Assembly: GCA_037892935.1 (NCBI GenBank)
Contig: JAYXKI010000015.1
Location: 1,240,001 to 1,304,000 of the forward strand
Origin: Phlebopus portentosus
Lineage: Eukaryota; Basidiomycota; Agaricomycetes; Boletales; Boletinellaceae
Direction of reading: 5' to 3'
Length of the DNA stretch: 64,000 nt
The notes under the pieces are model-generated. The model was not told where the DNA came from. It worked only from the letters and a program-made list of their open reading frames with translations, and ran no database searches. Numbering within the stretch: position 1 is the first letter of the stretch; every line of letters starts with the position of its first letter. Both the position numbers and the translations under genes were made by a program. Positions 54,558 to 64,000 of this stretch are shown piece by piece.

Positions 54558-55069
54558 ATGGAGACATCACTAACATTCCAGCACTGTCAGACTTGTGCCC
54601 AAGTGTACATAGTCCTTTCTGAAATATACTTTACAGTATGTCATGCTACAAGTGAAATGTGTGACTGCCAAATTGAAGTCCAATGTCACACTCAAGAAGC
54701 GTTACATGCCAATCCACCAAATCCTATAATACCCAAGCGACATGAGGAACTCATTGTCACAACTCAAACCCCTTGAGCTGCAGACCCAATAACTTGAAGA
54801 ATACTAGAATGGTATAAGCCAGAGCTGCACAATCCATGTCCAGCCTCTACAGTACAAGTGAACCTTTATTTACCAAGGGACACAAACCTGGACACCAAGT
54901 AACTACAACTGGTACTCCAATGAAGGATATGGCAATACATTCACGACATTCAACTTCCAGGCAAAGCATGGCTAGTCACTCAAACACAACTGCATCCCCC
55001 AGTGGAACTCATATAGTTCATGGTATGCATTGGACCATACTCTACACCAACCCGACATCTCAATACTGA
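54558..55069 (+). other. Coding remnant in right arm of the inverted repeat
   Basis: Inverted counterpart of 52160-52655 (same peptide motifs, e.g. HCQTCAQVYIVLSEIYF and TKGHKPGHQVTTTG). A TGA follows VTTQTP. Probably the degraded ORF of the duplicated element; no family is recognised. Confidence 0.4.
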
Positions 55070-55726
55070 TGTGTGAGTTGTGCTTACATCCTTTGGACTA
55101 CAAGACGAACAGCAAAGAGTCACATATCGAGCTGCCTACATTGCACCAAGAGCTACAATCCCACCTGGTGATGGAATCAATGTCATAGTGGAGCACTGAC
55201 AGTGGAGCTTTCCATACTGGAGCAGCACCTCTATTGTCTCAGTCAGCAACCCCACAGAATTCTGTCATAGTGGAGATACATTAGAGCAAAGTGGCACTCA
55301 GTAGAGCAGAATGATGAAGGAAGTGATGTAGTGGTGGAGCAAGGTGGAGCAAAGTAGAGTAAAGTGAAGAGAAGATGAGTAAGAAATAGGACAGAAAATA
55401 GATTATCTAGAAAGCATAAATAGTGTTAAAAGTAGGTCCTCTTTTCCTCATCTTTCAATCCTCTTAACACATAGTGACAGTGTCTTAACACAACTCACTG
55501 TGTGCTTTGTACTACTATGCCTCTTAGAAATCCCAATCTGCTCTTACTCTACCTTGTCTCTGAAAGCATCCCTAACTAGGACTGCAACTAGGAAGGATAG
55601 TAAGGGGACCACGTGGTACAGCTAAATGTGGGTAGATAGATCACCTCTGCATAACATACCGCTGCTTAGGCAAAAGGATCGAAACTGGTATAACTCCGGA
55701 CCTACATCTCTAACAAAAGAAGAGGC
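55070..55726. other. No gene recognised
   Basis: Contains repeated phrases GTGGAGCAAGGTGGAGCAAAGTAGAG near 55333-55366. No convincing coding sequence. Confidence 0.45.
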
Positions 55727-55918
55727 AAAAAACAATAATTTCGTTATTTTGGGGTCATTTTTTTCTCTATTTTCTCAATCTTTGTTTCTAAAAGAAAGCC
55801 CTTTTGAAAATATGAATTTATCAACTTAGATGATGTGAAACCATTGAGTTTTGGGTGAGATATGATTTTATTTGTGTTTTGAGGCACTTGTGACATGAAA
55901 AGTGGTGAAATCACATGC
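55727..55918 (-). repeat. Rearranged extra copy of the inner palindromic element
   Basis: 55727-55795 resembles 53360-53430 directly (CTCAATCTTTGTTTCT). 55796-55918 is the inverted complement of about 53450-53575 (GATGATGTGAAACCATTGAGTTT). It is therefore a third, internally rearranged member of the family. Confidence 0.7.
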
Positions 55919-56530
55919 ACAGCGGGCAGAATTCTGTTTCTGAGCTGCTTAAATAGGAAACAGAATTGGAAAGCTCGCCTCTGATTGGCTGGATTCCAGT
56001 TCCGGATCAAGTTTTTGAGGCTCGGAAAAAGGGTTTTGCCCCAGGTGATGATTGCCAGCAATTTTGCAACTGCTGTAAGTATTGGGGGAAATACAGGTGG
56101 GTACAAAAAGTCTTCGGCCCCCCCCCCCCATTTATGGAAGGTGATTTGCATACCTTCTCGAGAAACAAACAACAGTGAAATGAGGAGATCCCTCACCTTT
56201 AGCAATATAAGCAAGTTGGCGAGTGCTATCCGGACGCTTATAGTACCAGATAGAGTACGCAAATCCTCCTTCCTAAAGCAGGAGGGCCGAAGACTTAATG
56301 TACCCACCTGTATGATTTATTTTGTGTTTTGAGATGCAGAAGGGCCGAAAATGGCAATATAGCATGTGCCTCAAGACTTTTGAAAAGGCTGTATGCATTT
56401 CACAGGGGGCAGAATTGCATTTCTGAGCTGCTTTATAGGAAACAGAATTGGAAAGCTCACCTCTGATTGGCTGGATTTTAGTTCCGGATTAAAATTTTCA
56501 CGTTCGGAAATAGGGTTTTCCCCCTGTGAA
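55919..56530. repeat. Duplicated 110-bp segment flanking a MITE
   Basis: 55925-56035 and 56408-56515 are imperfect direct copies (CTGAGCTGCTT...GGAAACAGAATTGGAAAGCTC(G/A)CCTCTGATTGGCTGG). The MITE at 56094-56310 lies between them. Confidence 0.7.
56094..56310. mobile_element. 217-bp MITE with TA target duplication
   Basis: Terminal inverted repeats of about 27 bp begin CAGGTGGGTAC and differ at two positions (shared continuation AGTCTTCGGCCC). TA precedes and follows the element. The interior is non-coding with a poly-C run near 56120. The TA duplication and CAG ends fit a non-autonomous Tc1/mariner- or pogo-type element; no transposase is in the window. Confidence 0.75.
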
Positions 56531-56750
56531 TAATGAAAATTTCAATTGAATGTGGCTCAGTCTGCTCAGTCTATTCATCTAAATATAGTGTAGACAATTA
56601 AAACTATTCTAGGAGTCGAAATCCGCGGCCACGATGACCTCATCTCAAGTTGCCTTTCCCGCAAACATGGATTTAATAGCCTCACTCGAGTAACTCTTCG
56701 GCCTCTCTAGGGCTAAGGGAAAAGTCAGAAGTCGCAACCGAGGATATCTA

Positions 56751-58566
56751 TCATGAAGACTCACGAGCACCCAAGGCACGATCCCAGATCAGTTGGGCAG
56801 CGACACCAAAAGCTCTCGATACGCCAAAAAGCACAGTGTAATACTGCATCTGATTAAGACCGTAGTATGTTAGCAGAACACCAGAATGCGCATCGACGTT
56901 CGGCCATGGGTTCTTCGCCTTGCCAGCTTCAAGGAGAATTCCAGGCACAATGCTGTAAACTTGGCCGACCAGCTTGAACAAGGGGTCGTTTGGAAGGTGT
57001 TTCAAAGCAAATTCACGCTGCGCGATATACCGAGGGTCAGTTTTGCGGAGGACTGCGTGTCCGTATCCTGGCACAACTTGGCCACCCTTAAGAGTAGACC
57101 AGACATATTCCTTCACTGCCTCATCGGAGGCGTCTTCGCCAATTTTCGATTGCATCTTCCTTAACCACACAAGAACTTCCTGGTTAGCGAGGCTAGGAAT
57201 AGATCAGCTTTCTATATACAGAAAGTCGAGCAAAAGCATATCACCCGTGAAGCGGGCCAGCGAGGCCGTTGAGTGCAGCACCATAAGCTAGGAATGGGTC
57301 CGAAAGCGCTGACCCAACGAGCTTGCCGGTATGAGCGGAAACGTTACCACCCTCATGATCGCTTTTAGAATGAGGGATGACTAAATGAGCTAAACCAGAC
57401 GTAACGAGCATAGGCATACCTGTGGATGGTGATATATAGGCGCATTAATTCAACGAAGTCCTCATTATCACTGAAGCCTAGCAAGTGTGCGAGATTCCAA
57501 GAGTAGTCCTTTGTCGGGTCAATTGAAGGAACCTTCCCCAAGCCGTAAACGTTACGGAAGATTCGACCGGCAATGTTTGGTAGTTTCGCGATCCTGAACA
57601 CTAATTTCAATCCAAAACGCGGAAAGACGAAAATGACGATGCATACAGATCCATACAATCTTCAAACACGTATCCCCAGTACTCTTTCTTCGAGATGCCC
57701 TCTGCGTACGCTTTCGCAAAAGACGAATTGTGATTAAGCTTGAGATGAGTTTCCGGTCAAAAGAGTAGCGTATAAGTGACTCAATTCTGCTTACCGCTAT
57801 TACTGCAAGAGAGAACTGGCTCATAGGATGAAGTGTTGTTGGGCATCTATCGAGCAATTCCTCGACAAATTCAGGAATAGCAGCACGTGCAGCCCAATCA
57901 CGAGAGAGCTCTTTGGTCTGTTCCGGAGTTGGCACTTCACCAGTCAACAATAGCCAGAACAATCCTTCAGGAAGAGGTTCCGAGCCACCCGGAGCCTTCG
58001 GAAGCAACAGCTGGCATTCGGGTATCGTTTTACCGCGGAAGCGAATTCCCTCCTCTAGAAGCACGATGTTGGAGAAATAGTGAATACACAGTAGTGAAGT
58101 TGATACAACATGAGGAAAACGATTAACCCACCAGCATCAAGAACTGACCCATCCCAGATAAGAGCAGGAAGACCGCGCATGCCACTAGAATAGACAATAA
58201 GCAAAGTGAAAATAAAGTGGATAGTCACATACCCGTAGAGATGGTCGACAACAACAGGACCGAAGGACTTTTTGCCATGTTCGGCACGGATTGCCTTCAC
58301 CTGAGGCACAGGATTGAGTTCAGAGACAGGACCGATAGGAAAGAGAAGGAATAGATGTACGTTTTCGAGCTGTTCTGGGATGAGCTGAGCAACACGCTCT
58401 TTTAGAGTTGACTGCTTTGCAGTAGTGGAAGCAAACCGTGCGGCCGCGAAGCCAGCTCGCGGGGAGACCTGATGAGGTAGAGAGGATGATGAGAAGACGA
58501 AAGAAGATGAGAGACTGAAAGCAAGAAGGATACCCTTGCGAGAGCGAGACGGATTGGGAGAGGCAT
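56751..58566 (-). CDS. CIT1: Citrate synthase, mitochondrial (448 aa, nine exons)
   Basis: Condenses acetyl-CoA with oxaloacetate to citrate, the first step of the mitochondrial TCA cycle. Exons on the minus strand: 58566-58534, 58468-58361, 58300-58233, 58184-58132, 58054-57795, 57738-57647, 57593-57420, 57361-57245 and 57192-56751. All introns are GT..AG, about 50-80 nt, and phases join cleanly. The N-terminus ([11 protein letters not shown] ... AARFASTT) is Arg/Ala/Ser-rich without acids, as in a mitochondrial presequence. Conserved segments include [27 protein letters not shown] (first catalytic His), [32 protein letters not shown] (second catalytic His) and [10 protein letters not shown] (catalytic Asp). 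The length suits the family. It diverges from the PITH gene across 263 bp. No lesion is seen. Confidence 0.97.
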
Positions 58567-58829
58567 TGACGATGATGAGAGGAGATGGAGGAGATGGTGG
58601 TGGAACTGGGAAGAGAAGCGCTTATTTTGCTCCTCATTTTCGCATCTTTTTTCTCTGTGGCCATGGGAAAAAAGGACGGTGCGGGCAACGTCATCAGCGT
58701 TGGGGAGTGCTAAGGATAGCTGCAGCCTCGTCCAATCGGCGACGCGTCCTCGGCTTGATCCGCGCATTTACCGTCCGTCCCGACGCTGATCGGGCTTTCC
58801 GCCGTCCAATCACCTCCTCTCTCTCTCTC
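58567..58829. promoter_or_regulatory. Divergent promoter between citrate synthase and PITH genes
   Basis: The 263 bp between the two start codons must hold both promoters and 5' leaders. No clear TATA box is seen. The region has a TCTCTC-type pyrimidine tract just before the PITH ATG and a GA-rich tract before the citrate synthase ATG. Confidence 0.5.
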
Positions 58830-59787
58830 ATGCCAATGCCGCATAACCACTCTGCGCATTGTCGCGACGATGCTCACGACAACGACCACGATCACGACCA
58901 CGATCACGAATCAGATACCGGTCCCGCCGACAATTTGTATCCTTACATTGATCTCCAAAACGTCATCGCTCTCAACGCTGCAGATGAAACTTCCCCAAGT
59001 TCAGTTATCAAACCTTGGGATATGAGACTTGACGAGTCTGTGGTATATCGCCCTTCTCTTTTGCTCTCTCTCCTGCGCGCTCTGACGCTGACTACTCGTA
59101 TCAGTCAGTAGAAAGTGACGCTGATGATCAGTTGTCTGTACTCTTCTCTCCGTCTTTTCCGTTTCTACAACGCATATCATCTTCTTTAGAATCTTCCGGA
59201 TCCCTTTCACGGGCTCCGTCAAGCTCCGATCAGTGCTCTTAAAGTCCGGTCCAGGAGAACAGACCCCCTCTAGATTCTCTCTCGTGTGTATATCCATCAC
59301 AATGATATTCTCATCCGAGGCATTCATCACACAGCCCCAAGTTTGCGAACGCGGACAATGCAGACTTTTCTGACATTGCCGAGCGTCATCCGGACCAGGA
59401 ATTCCCGGTACCCCAGTCAAGAAGTATTGGGGAATATTCCGTTAAGTGCGAAGCCACTCTTACATCTCACTTTCCGACCTTTCCTGACCTACAAGCGACG
59501 AGTACAGAGCTTCCAAGTTTTCCAACCTGTCCTCCTTGACCATATTCTTCCCTGAGGCTCAAGGTGCAGATACGGCAAAGATATACTTCATCGGCCTAAG
59601 AGGATCATGGTCTGAAGTGAGTTTCCGCTCGTCAAAGAGTGGCTCATTAGGATAACTACGTTGAAACAATTTCTAGAGAAAACGAGATCCAGTTGTCACC
59701 GTGTACGAGTCGCAAGCTAATCTCGCCGATCACGAAAAAATACAGGGAACCGATGGAGGCATGAGCGCTTTTCGTCTGGGCAGTTGA
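58830..59787 (+). CDS. PITH-domain protein (221 aa, six exons)
   Basis: Exons 58830-59039, 59105-59133, 59190-59285, 59335-59445, 59508-59616 and 59677-59787 join in phase with GT..AG introns. The N-terminus is a His/Asp-rich tract (HDNDHDHDHDHE), usual in fungal and animal PITH proteins, then LYPYIDLQNVIALNA. The PITH core follows: FRIPFTGSVKLRSVLLKSGP, ANADNADFSDIAE, QEFPVPQSR, LTIFFPEAQGADT and KIYFIGLRGSW, ending KRDPVVTVYESQANLADH. The PITH domain binds the 26S proteasome in human TXNL1. This protein lacks a thioredoxin domain and resembles the stand-alone PITHD1 type. An in-frame ATG at 58836 could serve instead of 58830. Confidence 0.93.
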
Positions 59788-60014
59788 TAGACTTGGGACG
59801 GATATGTATTATCATTGCCGAAACGACACGTAAATCAGCACTGTGGCATTTTGTACCATGTAGTAGCAAATCAAATCATAAAACAACGCTGGCCGGAATT
59901 TCTGACCCTATCACGTGATGCATTTACATGACGCGTCCGGGGCGCGTCCACGTTTGCAACGCAACTGTACTCATCGTAGTAAGATCAAGTTTGCTTACCT
60001 ATCCTATCGTCGAC

Positions 60015-61220
60015 ATGGAACAACCACCGCCAAATACCGGACAGATAACGAGCATACAAGGTTTCCAAAGTATCAATCCTTCGGTCGAACAAGCCAACGC
60101 TTCTGGGCCTGGTTCCGATCGGCGTATTTCCAATGAACAGGATGCGGATACGGCAGGAGGTAAGTATCACACTCTGCATGATACAGGCTTGATTAACAAC
60201 AGCAGATTTCTCGTCGAGGCCGAAAAACCTTGGTACTCGAGCTCCGGGTGATCTGACGCAACTCGGCGAGTTTACATACTATGTCCCGAATCCAAATCAG
60301 ACAAGGAACAACGCTCGAGGTTGTGGTTGTTTATATCCGACTGTGATGTACGACTGCTCAACACGAATTGTAGAAGATCCACCATCTCCCGACTTTTTTG
60401 AACCTACAGCCGAGGATTTGAGGTCCGCTCAGGCCTCGTTAGCATCACGTTCAAGAGCATATCAAGACGCCCCTTTACTCACAGAGAGACTTCGTAATGA
60501 AAGGAATCAAGAGATTAGAACTAAATACCCGACGGTACGTCTCGCTGCGTAAGTACGTTCAAATGTTCATTGATGAATTTTCATCAGGCGACCATTCGCA
60601 TAAAGTTCGCCAATAGATCGATGCTGGAAAAAACCTTTCCCTCATCCTCTGTAATAAAACTGGTGTACGCGTTCGTGAGGTCATGTCTAAACGAAGATGC
60701 AAAGGCACATAAGTTTGTCCTATGTATGTCGACTCTTATTTTCGCAATCGCCGGATCTGATTGCGTCATAGTCGAGACGCCTCCTCGCAGAGACCTGAGA
60801 GTATCAGATCCGAATGTAAGGGATAAGACCCTGTTTGATCTACATCTATCGCCACGGAGCATCTTGCATTTCCGCTTCCTCGACGATAGTGTAGAACTTG
60901 ATTGTGAGTTGGCCTCTGTCGCTTTTAGTCTTTCGAGTATCCATAACTATGTACTTGCCACCACAGCGATTACAGGACCCCCTCCTCTTTACCCTGAAAT
61001 ATTGTCTCAAGCAATTGAGCTGCCTCTGCCTGCTCCTTTCGAGACCCCGTCATCTTCTACTCCCACGCAATCCGCGTCAAGTGGCAAAGTTCCATCAGAT
61101 TCGTCAGACAAAGGCAAGAAAATTGCGAGGTTGCTCAGACTTTCTGGTAGGTTCCATACATGTTACGATTCGATTCGTATTTTCACTTTTCTAACTGGTG
61201 CCCCCAAAGGCAAACGATAG
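60015..61220 (+). CDS. UBX-domain protein, TUG/ASPSCR1-like (310 aa, six exons)
   Basis: Exons 60015-60159, 60206-60534, 60588-60723, 60772-60903, 60967-61146 and 61210-61220 join in phase. Before the UBX domain is a segment with DFFEPTAEDLRSAQASL and APLLTERLRNERNQE. The UBX domain then runs from ATIRIKFANRSMLEKTF through YAFVRSCLNEDAKAHKFVLF and TPPRRDLRVSDPNVRDKTLFDL to ILHFRF. It is followed by a Pro/Ser-rich tail and a basic C-terminus (KKIARLL). The order is that of the C-terminal half of TUG/ASPSCR1 and yeast Ubx4, cofactors of the AAA ATPase p97/Cdc48. The N-terminal ubiquitin-like domains of full-length TUG are absent from this model, so it is either a short form or lacks upstream exons, though little room exists before 60015. 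Confidence 0.85.
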
Positions 61221-62008
61221 CACAAACCACTCTTGCTCACTTACGACGTGTAGCGTGTATATTACCATTGGATGGAACTGTTGATTGTTGTACATGAAGT
61301 ACGAGAATATTAATGTATAGCCATACATGGATGGGCATGTCATCACACGACATCGTAGTTAGATCCGACATATAACCGAGCGTGTCATTGAGACGGTCTA
61401 CTGTTATCGTCAAGACGCAATGCTGTGACCATTAGCCAGCCATTAAGTTGTTGGTTGACTGTCGTCCATCTGTGAAGATGATGAAGTCAGTGAACATAAT
61501 CGCAATGGACGAGAAGAGATGTGTCAGATATGTTATAAGATGGATCCGCAGCGAGACATGCTCTAGGTAGTCTAACATGCTGTTTTCTAACGTGACCCAA
61601 GGGCCATCATCATGCGCACAGAAAGAACAGACAATGACTCACTAGACGGGCGTAGGGGCGTAGGAGAAAGCCTGGCGCTGCAGTTAGTGCAGTGCAGTGC
61701 ACCGTGCGGAAGCAAAGACTTTTCGCGTATTTGTCAGCTTTTCCCACGTGTACGTACGTAATGCTGATGTATGTATGCCTCCCGGTCTTTCGCAGTGTGT
61801 ACCTTCGAATAGGGGAACGATCCTTTGGCGCCGATATGAATGATATACAGACAACAGTACTTGATACCACTCACCACGCTCTGCCCCATCCCAAATCTCT
61901 TTCTGCTTCCCTCTTCATCGTGCAGGCAGCTATCTCGCTTTTCTCCCTATCATCTTTACTAGATTTTCGCCTTGACGTCGTCAGTCGGTCTGGTGACCGC
62001 GACTTATA
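61221..62008. other. Intergenic region between UBX and HSP20-like genes
   Basis: No gene is recognised on either strand. It should contain the 3' end of the UBX transcript and the promoter of the next gene. A run of CGTACGTACGTA-like sequence lies near 61746-61762 and pyrimidine-rich sequence near 61880-61960. Confidence 0.6.
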
Positions 62009-62725
62009 ATGCCCCTTTCACCGCCTGCACAGAGGAGATCACACCAACGTTCATCATCACCGGTCGAAAGTGCATATTTCATGTCCACATCCACTTCATC
62101 CTCAAAGGAGACTGCTGAGCCTGTCACACCTCTTGAAGCCGATGAAGAGTTCATCGATCAGCTCTGGCAGCAGGTCCGATCGAGGACTAGCACCAAGGGC
62201 TCGCTCGAGATTGCGGTGCCAGGAGAGGAGAAGAAGGTGCAAGCAAGTCCAGCTGTTGGGAAAGAAGTTCCAAAGCATTCAAGACCCATCTCTGCTCGAC
62301 TCTCCAGGCAGCCGTCACTGTGAGCATCTTCCTTACTCGCATCATGAGCATGTTATATAACCGACGTTCTGTAATTGATTAGAACATTCCGAGATTCTTC
62401 CAATGGGAAGAATACATCAGCTATCCTCAATCTTCCCGGTGTCTTGAAGTCCGACGTGCATATCAGTTACCAGTATAGGCGCCTTATAATTTCGTACAAG
62501 GCCGTCGAGGAAACGGAGAAATGGGAGCCTGATAAAGTCGTCCAGGAAGTCAAAGAAAGGCGCTGCGTACGCTCAATACCAATACCGGAGAACATTCGCG
62601 TGAGTAGCAAAACTAGTTATGTCGATTGTTCTCCGTCTCATGCTAGCCTACGTTCTTCACAGCCGGAGCACGTTCGTGCCTCGATGCCAGATCATCGTCT
62701 ATTTATCTCTTATCCCAAAGGCTGA
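62009..62725 (+). CDS. Small heat-shock protein-like (alpha-crystallin domain), 196 aa
   Basis: Exons 62009-62319, 62383-62599 and 62663-62725 join in phase through GT..AG introns. The first exon is a Ser/Thr/Glu-rich, probably disordered N-terminal arm. The rest has the beta-strand order of an HSP20/alpha-crystallin domain: TSAILNLPGVLKSDVHISYQYRRLIISYKA, then RRCVRSIPIPENIRPEHVRASMPDHRLFISYPKG (two separate runs of strands). The final strand FISYP is close to the LxLxxP pattern of the family. It is probably a cytosolic ATP-independent chaperone, though a p23/CS-type fold is not excluded. A possible AATAAA signal lies near 62906. Confidence 0.8.
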
Positions 62726-62939
62726 TAATTCTGAAGGACTATCAAGACACTTTATATACCATGTAGCCCACGCAGCGCTGGTTAATTTCGCTTCGTTCCA
62801 CGCTCATGGAAACTGTGTAATAATAACAGTGTACTCTATTTACTGATTTGTTGATTTGATTTATGGAGCTGTAAAGATTATGTAATATACAAACATGTGA
62901 CAACAATAAACCTTCTTTCAATCTTGACTTCCGAACTGC

Positions 62940-63784
62940 ATGGCTTCAACAAGCAATCCTACAAAAGACGATATCTCACCTCATTATGTTCGTATTACGA
63001 GTGGAGGTAGGATAAAGTTATGGGTTGAGTTCAGCTTGAGCTTTTTTCGAGTGAGTTTCCTAGCAATACCAGATATCTTGGTACTTTCATTGACACATCA
63101 TTCCTCTAGGAAAACCCCGGACGACCTTTGGTATTGCATACTCTGCGTTCGAATCCTCCGCTAGAAATTGTCGGTTCTTCGACTGGTTCAGTGTTTGCCG
63201 CGGACTCTTTGTCACATTCTGCAGAAGACCCCGACAAAATGAATGTTGCAAAGGGAAATGGGGAAAGTAGGGACCGGGCGATTTCTTCTTCCGTGCTCAA
63301 CATTCCGCGGCTCATTTCAGTCGTTGAGATCATAAAACGAGAATACTTCAAAGAGCTGGCTCCGGGGTCACAGAGCATTGGTCTTTATCAATACAATCAT
63401 CTTGGGTTTATTGAAGGATGTGCGCTTCATCCGGGTTCGCAGGATGACGAGGGCCAGAGACAGAAACGCATAATGACGGCACTAGAAGGCAAAACCCAGT
63501 GAGCAATCTACTTCGTGGCATATCATCCGCTAACACGAGATTTCTAGCTTAAAGCAAGAAAAAATGCCATTCATGAAGATCACTCTGTGTACATCCGCAC
63601 TACCAGCTTTAGTAGATAGTCAGACCACGTAGGAATTGCTACTTAAGCTGCTCAATCATATCTGACACAGTCTCACAGATGCCAACTTCCTTCAGCGAAA
63701 AGGCCGTCAAGAGCAGCTAAAGCAAGACAGCGACGTAGGAGTCTCAAGGAATCCATGGCCAGACCTGGAGGAGCAAACGCTTAG
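62940..63784 (+). CDS. Alba-like nucleic-acid-binding protein (228 aa, four exons)
   Basis: Exons 62940-63050, 63110-63498, 63548-63628 and 63679-63784 join in phase. The Alba fold is suggested by HYVRITSGGRIKLWVEFSLSF, then PLVLHTL, an insert of Ser/Asp/Asn residues, and IPRLISVVEIIKREYFKEL. In Alba, RNase P/MRP Rpp25 and Mdp2-type proteins the pattern is I(R/K)ITS.GKI..YV ... L.A.G.AI.K.V...EIIKR. The third exon continues with MKITLCTS. The last exon gives an Arg/Lys-rich tail (KRPSRAAKARQRRR), fitting RNA binding. The C-terminal exons are a splice prediction; without them the frame would stop at 63502. Confidence 0.72.
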
Positions 63785-64000
63785 ATGTGGCTTGGAAGTG
63801 GTTAGAAAAAATCTCGAGTGCATTTCATTCATCAGCATATTCTTTTCTTCTGTGGATATGGATATATATGTAGCACGACACTGGTGATTTATGCAGGCGT
63901 GATAAAAATATAAGTTCTATCAGTCTTGATCGATGCACGTGAGCGAAATTCGCAACGCGTCTTGTCGACGTCGATCCTTACTCACGCTCGAGCGCGCCGA
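63785..64000. other. Downstream of Alba-like gene to window end
   Basis: No further gene is seen. AT-rich sequence around 63850-63915 probably includes the transcript end. Confidence 0.5.

Larger units (their letters stand above)
52160..55044. repeat. 2.9-kb composite inverted repeat (foldback structure)
   Basis: Outer arms 52160-53049 and 54155-55044 are near-identical inverted copies, 890 bp each. Both have the element end TGAAAGG facing the centre. Between them lies a second palindrome (53050-54154). The arms read as two inverted copies of one mobile element whose end also occurs at 41515. A transcript across the locus would fold into a long hairpin. Confidence 0.9.

Noticed and set aside
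55744..56307. 187-codon minus-strand ORF
   Set aside because: It spans a rearranged repeat copy and the MITE; no protein-like conservation.

Overview
The window looks like a piece of a basidiomycete fungal nuclear genome, most likely an agaricomycete. The evidence is the set of host genes with many short introns (about 45-65 nt, GT..AG) between conserved exons, basidiomycete-style Ty1/Copia and Ty3/Gypsy polyproteins, and the absence of bacterial operon signals. The species cannot be named from the sequence alone.

Layout. (1) 1-8.4 kb: nested Copia elements. An apparently intact element (988-7248, minus strand) with identical-looking 253-bp LTRs and an ATTTG target duplication sits inside an older, mutated copy of the same family. 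That copy abuts a third fragment at the left window edge. (2) 8.4-39 kb: three Ty3/Gypsy elements called A, B and C here. A (plus strand) is an old fragment. B (11956-23895, minus) is complete but decayed, has 1.56-1.58 kb LTRs and a GCGT target duplication, and is inserted in sequence that probably belongs to A's 3' LTR. C (24341-38730, plus) is young, with 1.66-1.68 kb LTRs that differ at only about ten places. (3) 39-56.6 kb: an AT-richer repeat and gene-fragment graveyard. It holds a hairpin-repeat array, tandem repeats, and intron-retaining fragments of Dbp5, HSP70, RPB1, a SAC3-like gene and an Argonaute gene. It also holds a 2.9-kb near-perfect inverted repeat and a 217-bp MITE. (4) 56.7-64 kb: an ordinary gene-dense block with mitochondrial citrate synthase (minus), then a PITH-domain protein, a TUG-like UBX protein, a small-HSP-like protein and an Alba-like protein (all plus).

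The main result is that all three Gypsy elements carry, between pol and the 3' LTR and in ANTISENSE orientation, a gene for a protein with a low-complexity Gln/Ser/acidic N-terminal part and a fungal Zn(II)2Cys6-like cysteine cluster (CX2CX6CX7-8CX2CX6-7C, one Cys lost in B). A basic or helical tail follows the cluster. In C the antisense gene has at least five exons, and a further sense ORF of unknown function lies between it and the LTR. This recurrent, possibly regulatory, element-borne antisense gene is the best candidate here for an undescribed system.

Most inactivating stop codons in the elements and gene fragments fit C-to-T or G-to-A transitions (CGA to TGA, CAA to TAA, TGG to TAG or TGA), as expected from cytosine methylation and deamination or a RIP-like process.
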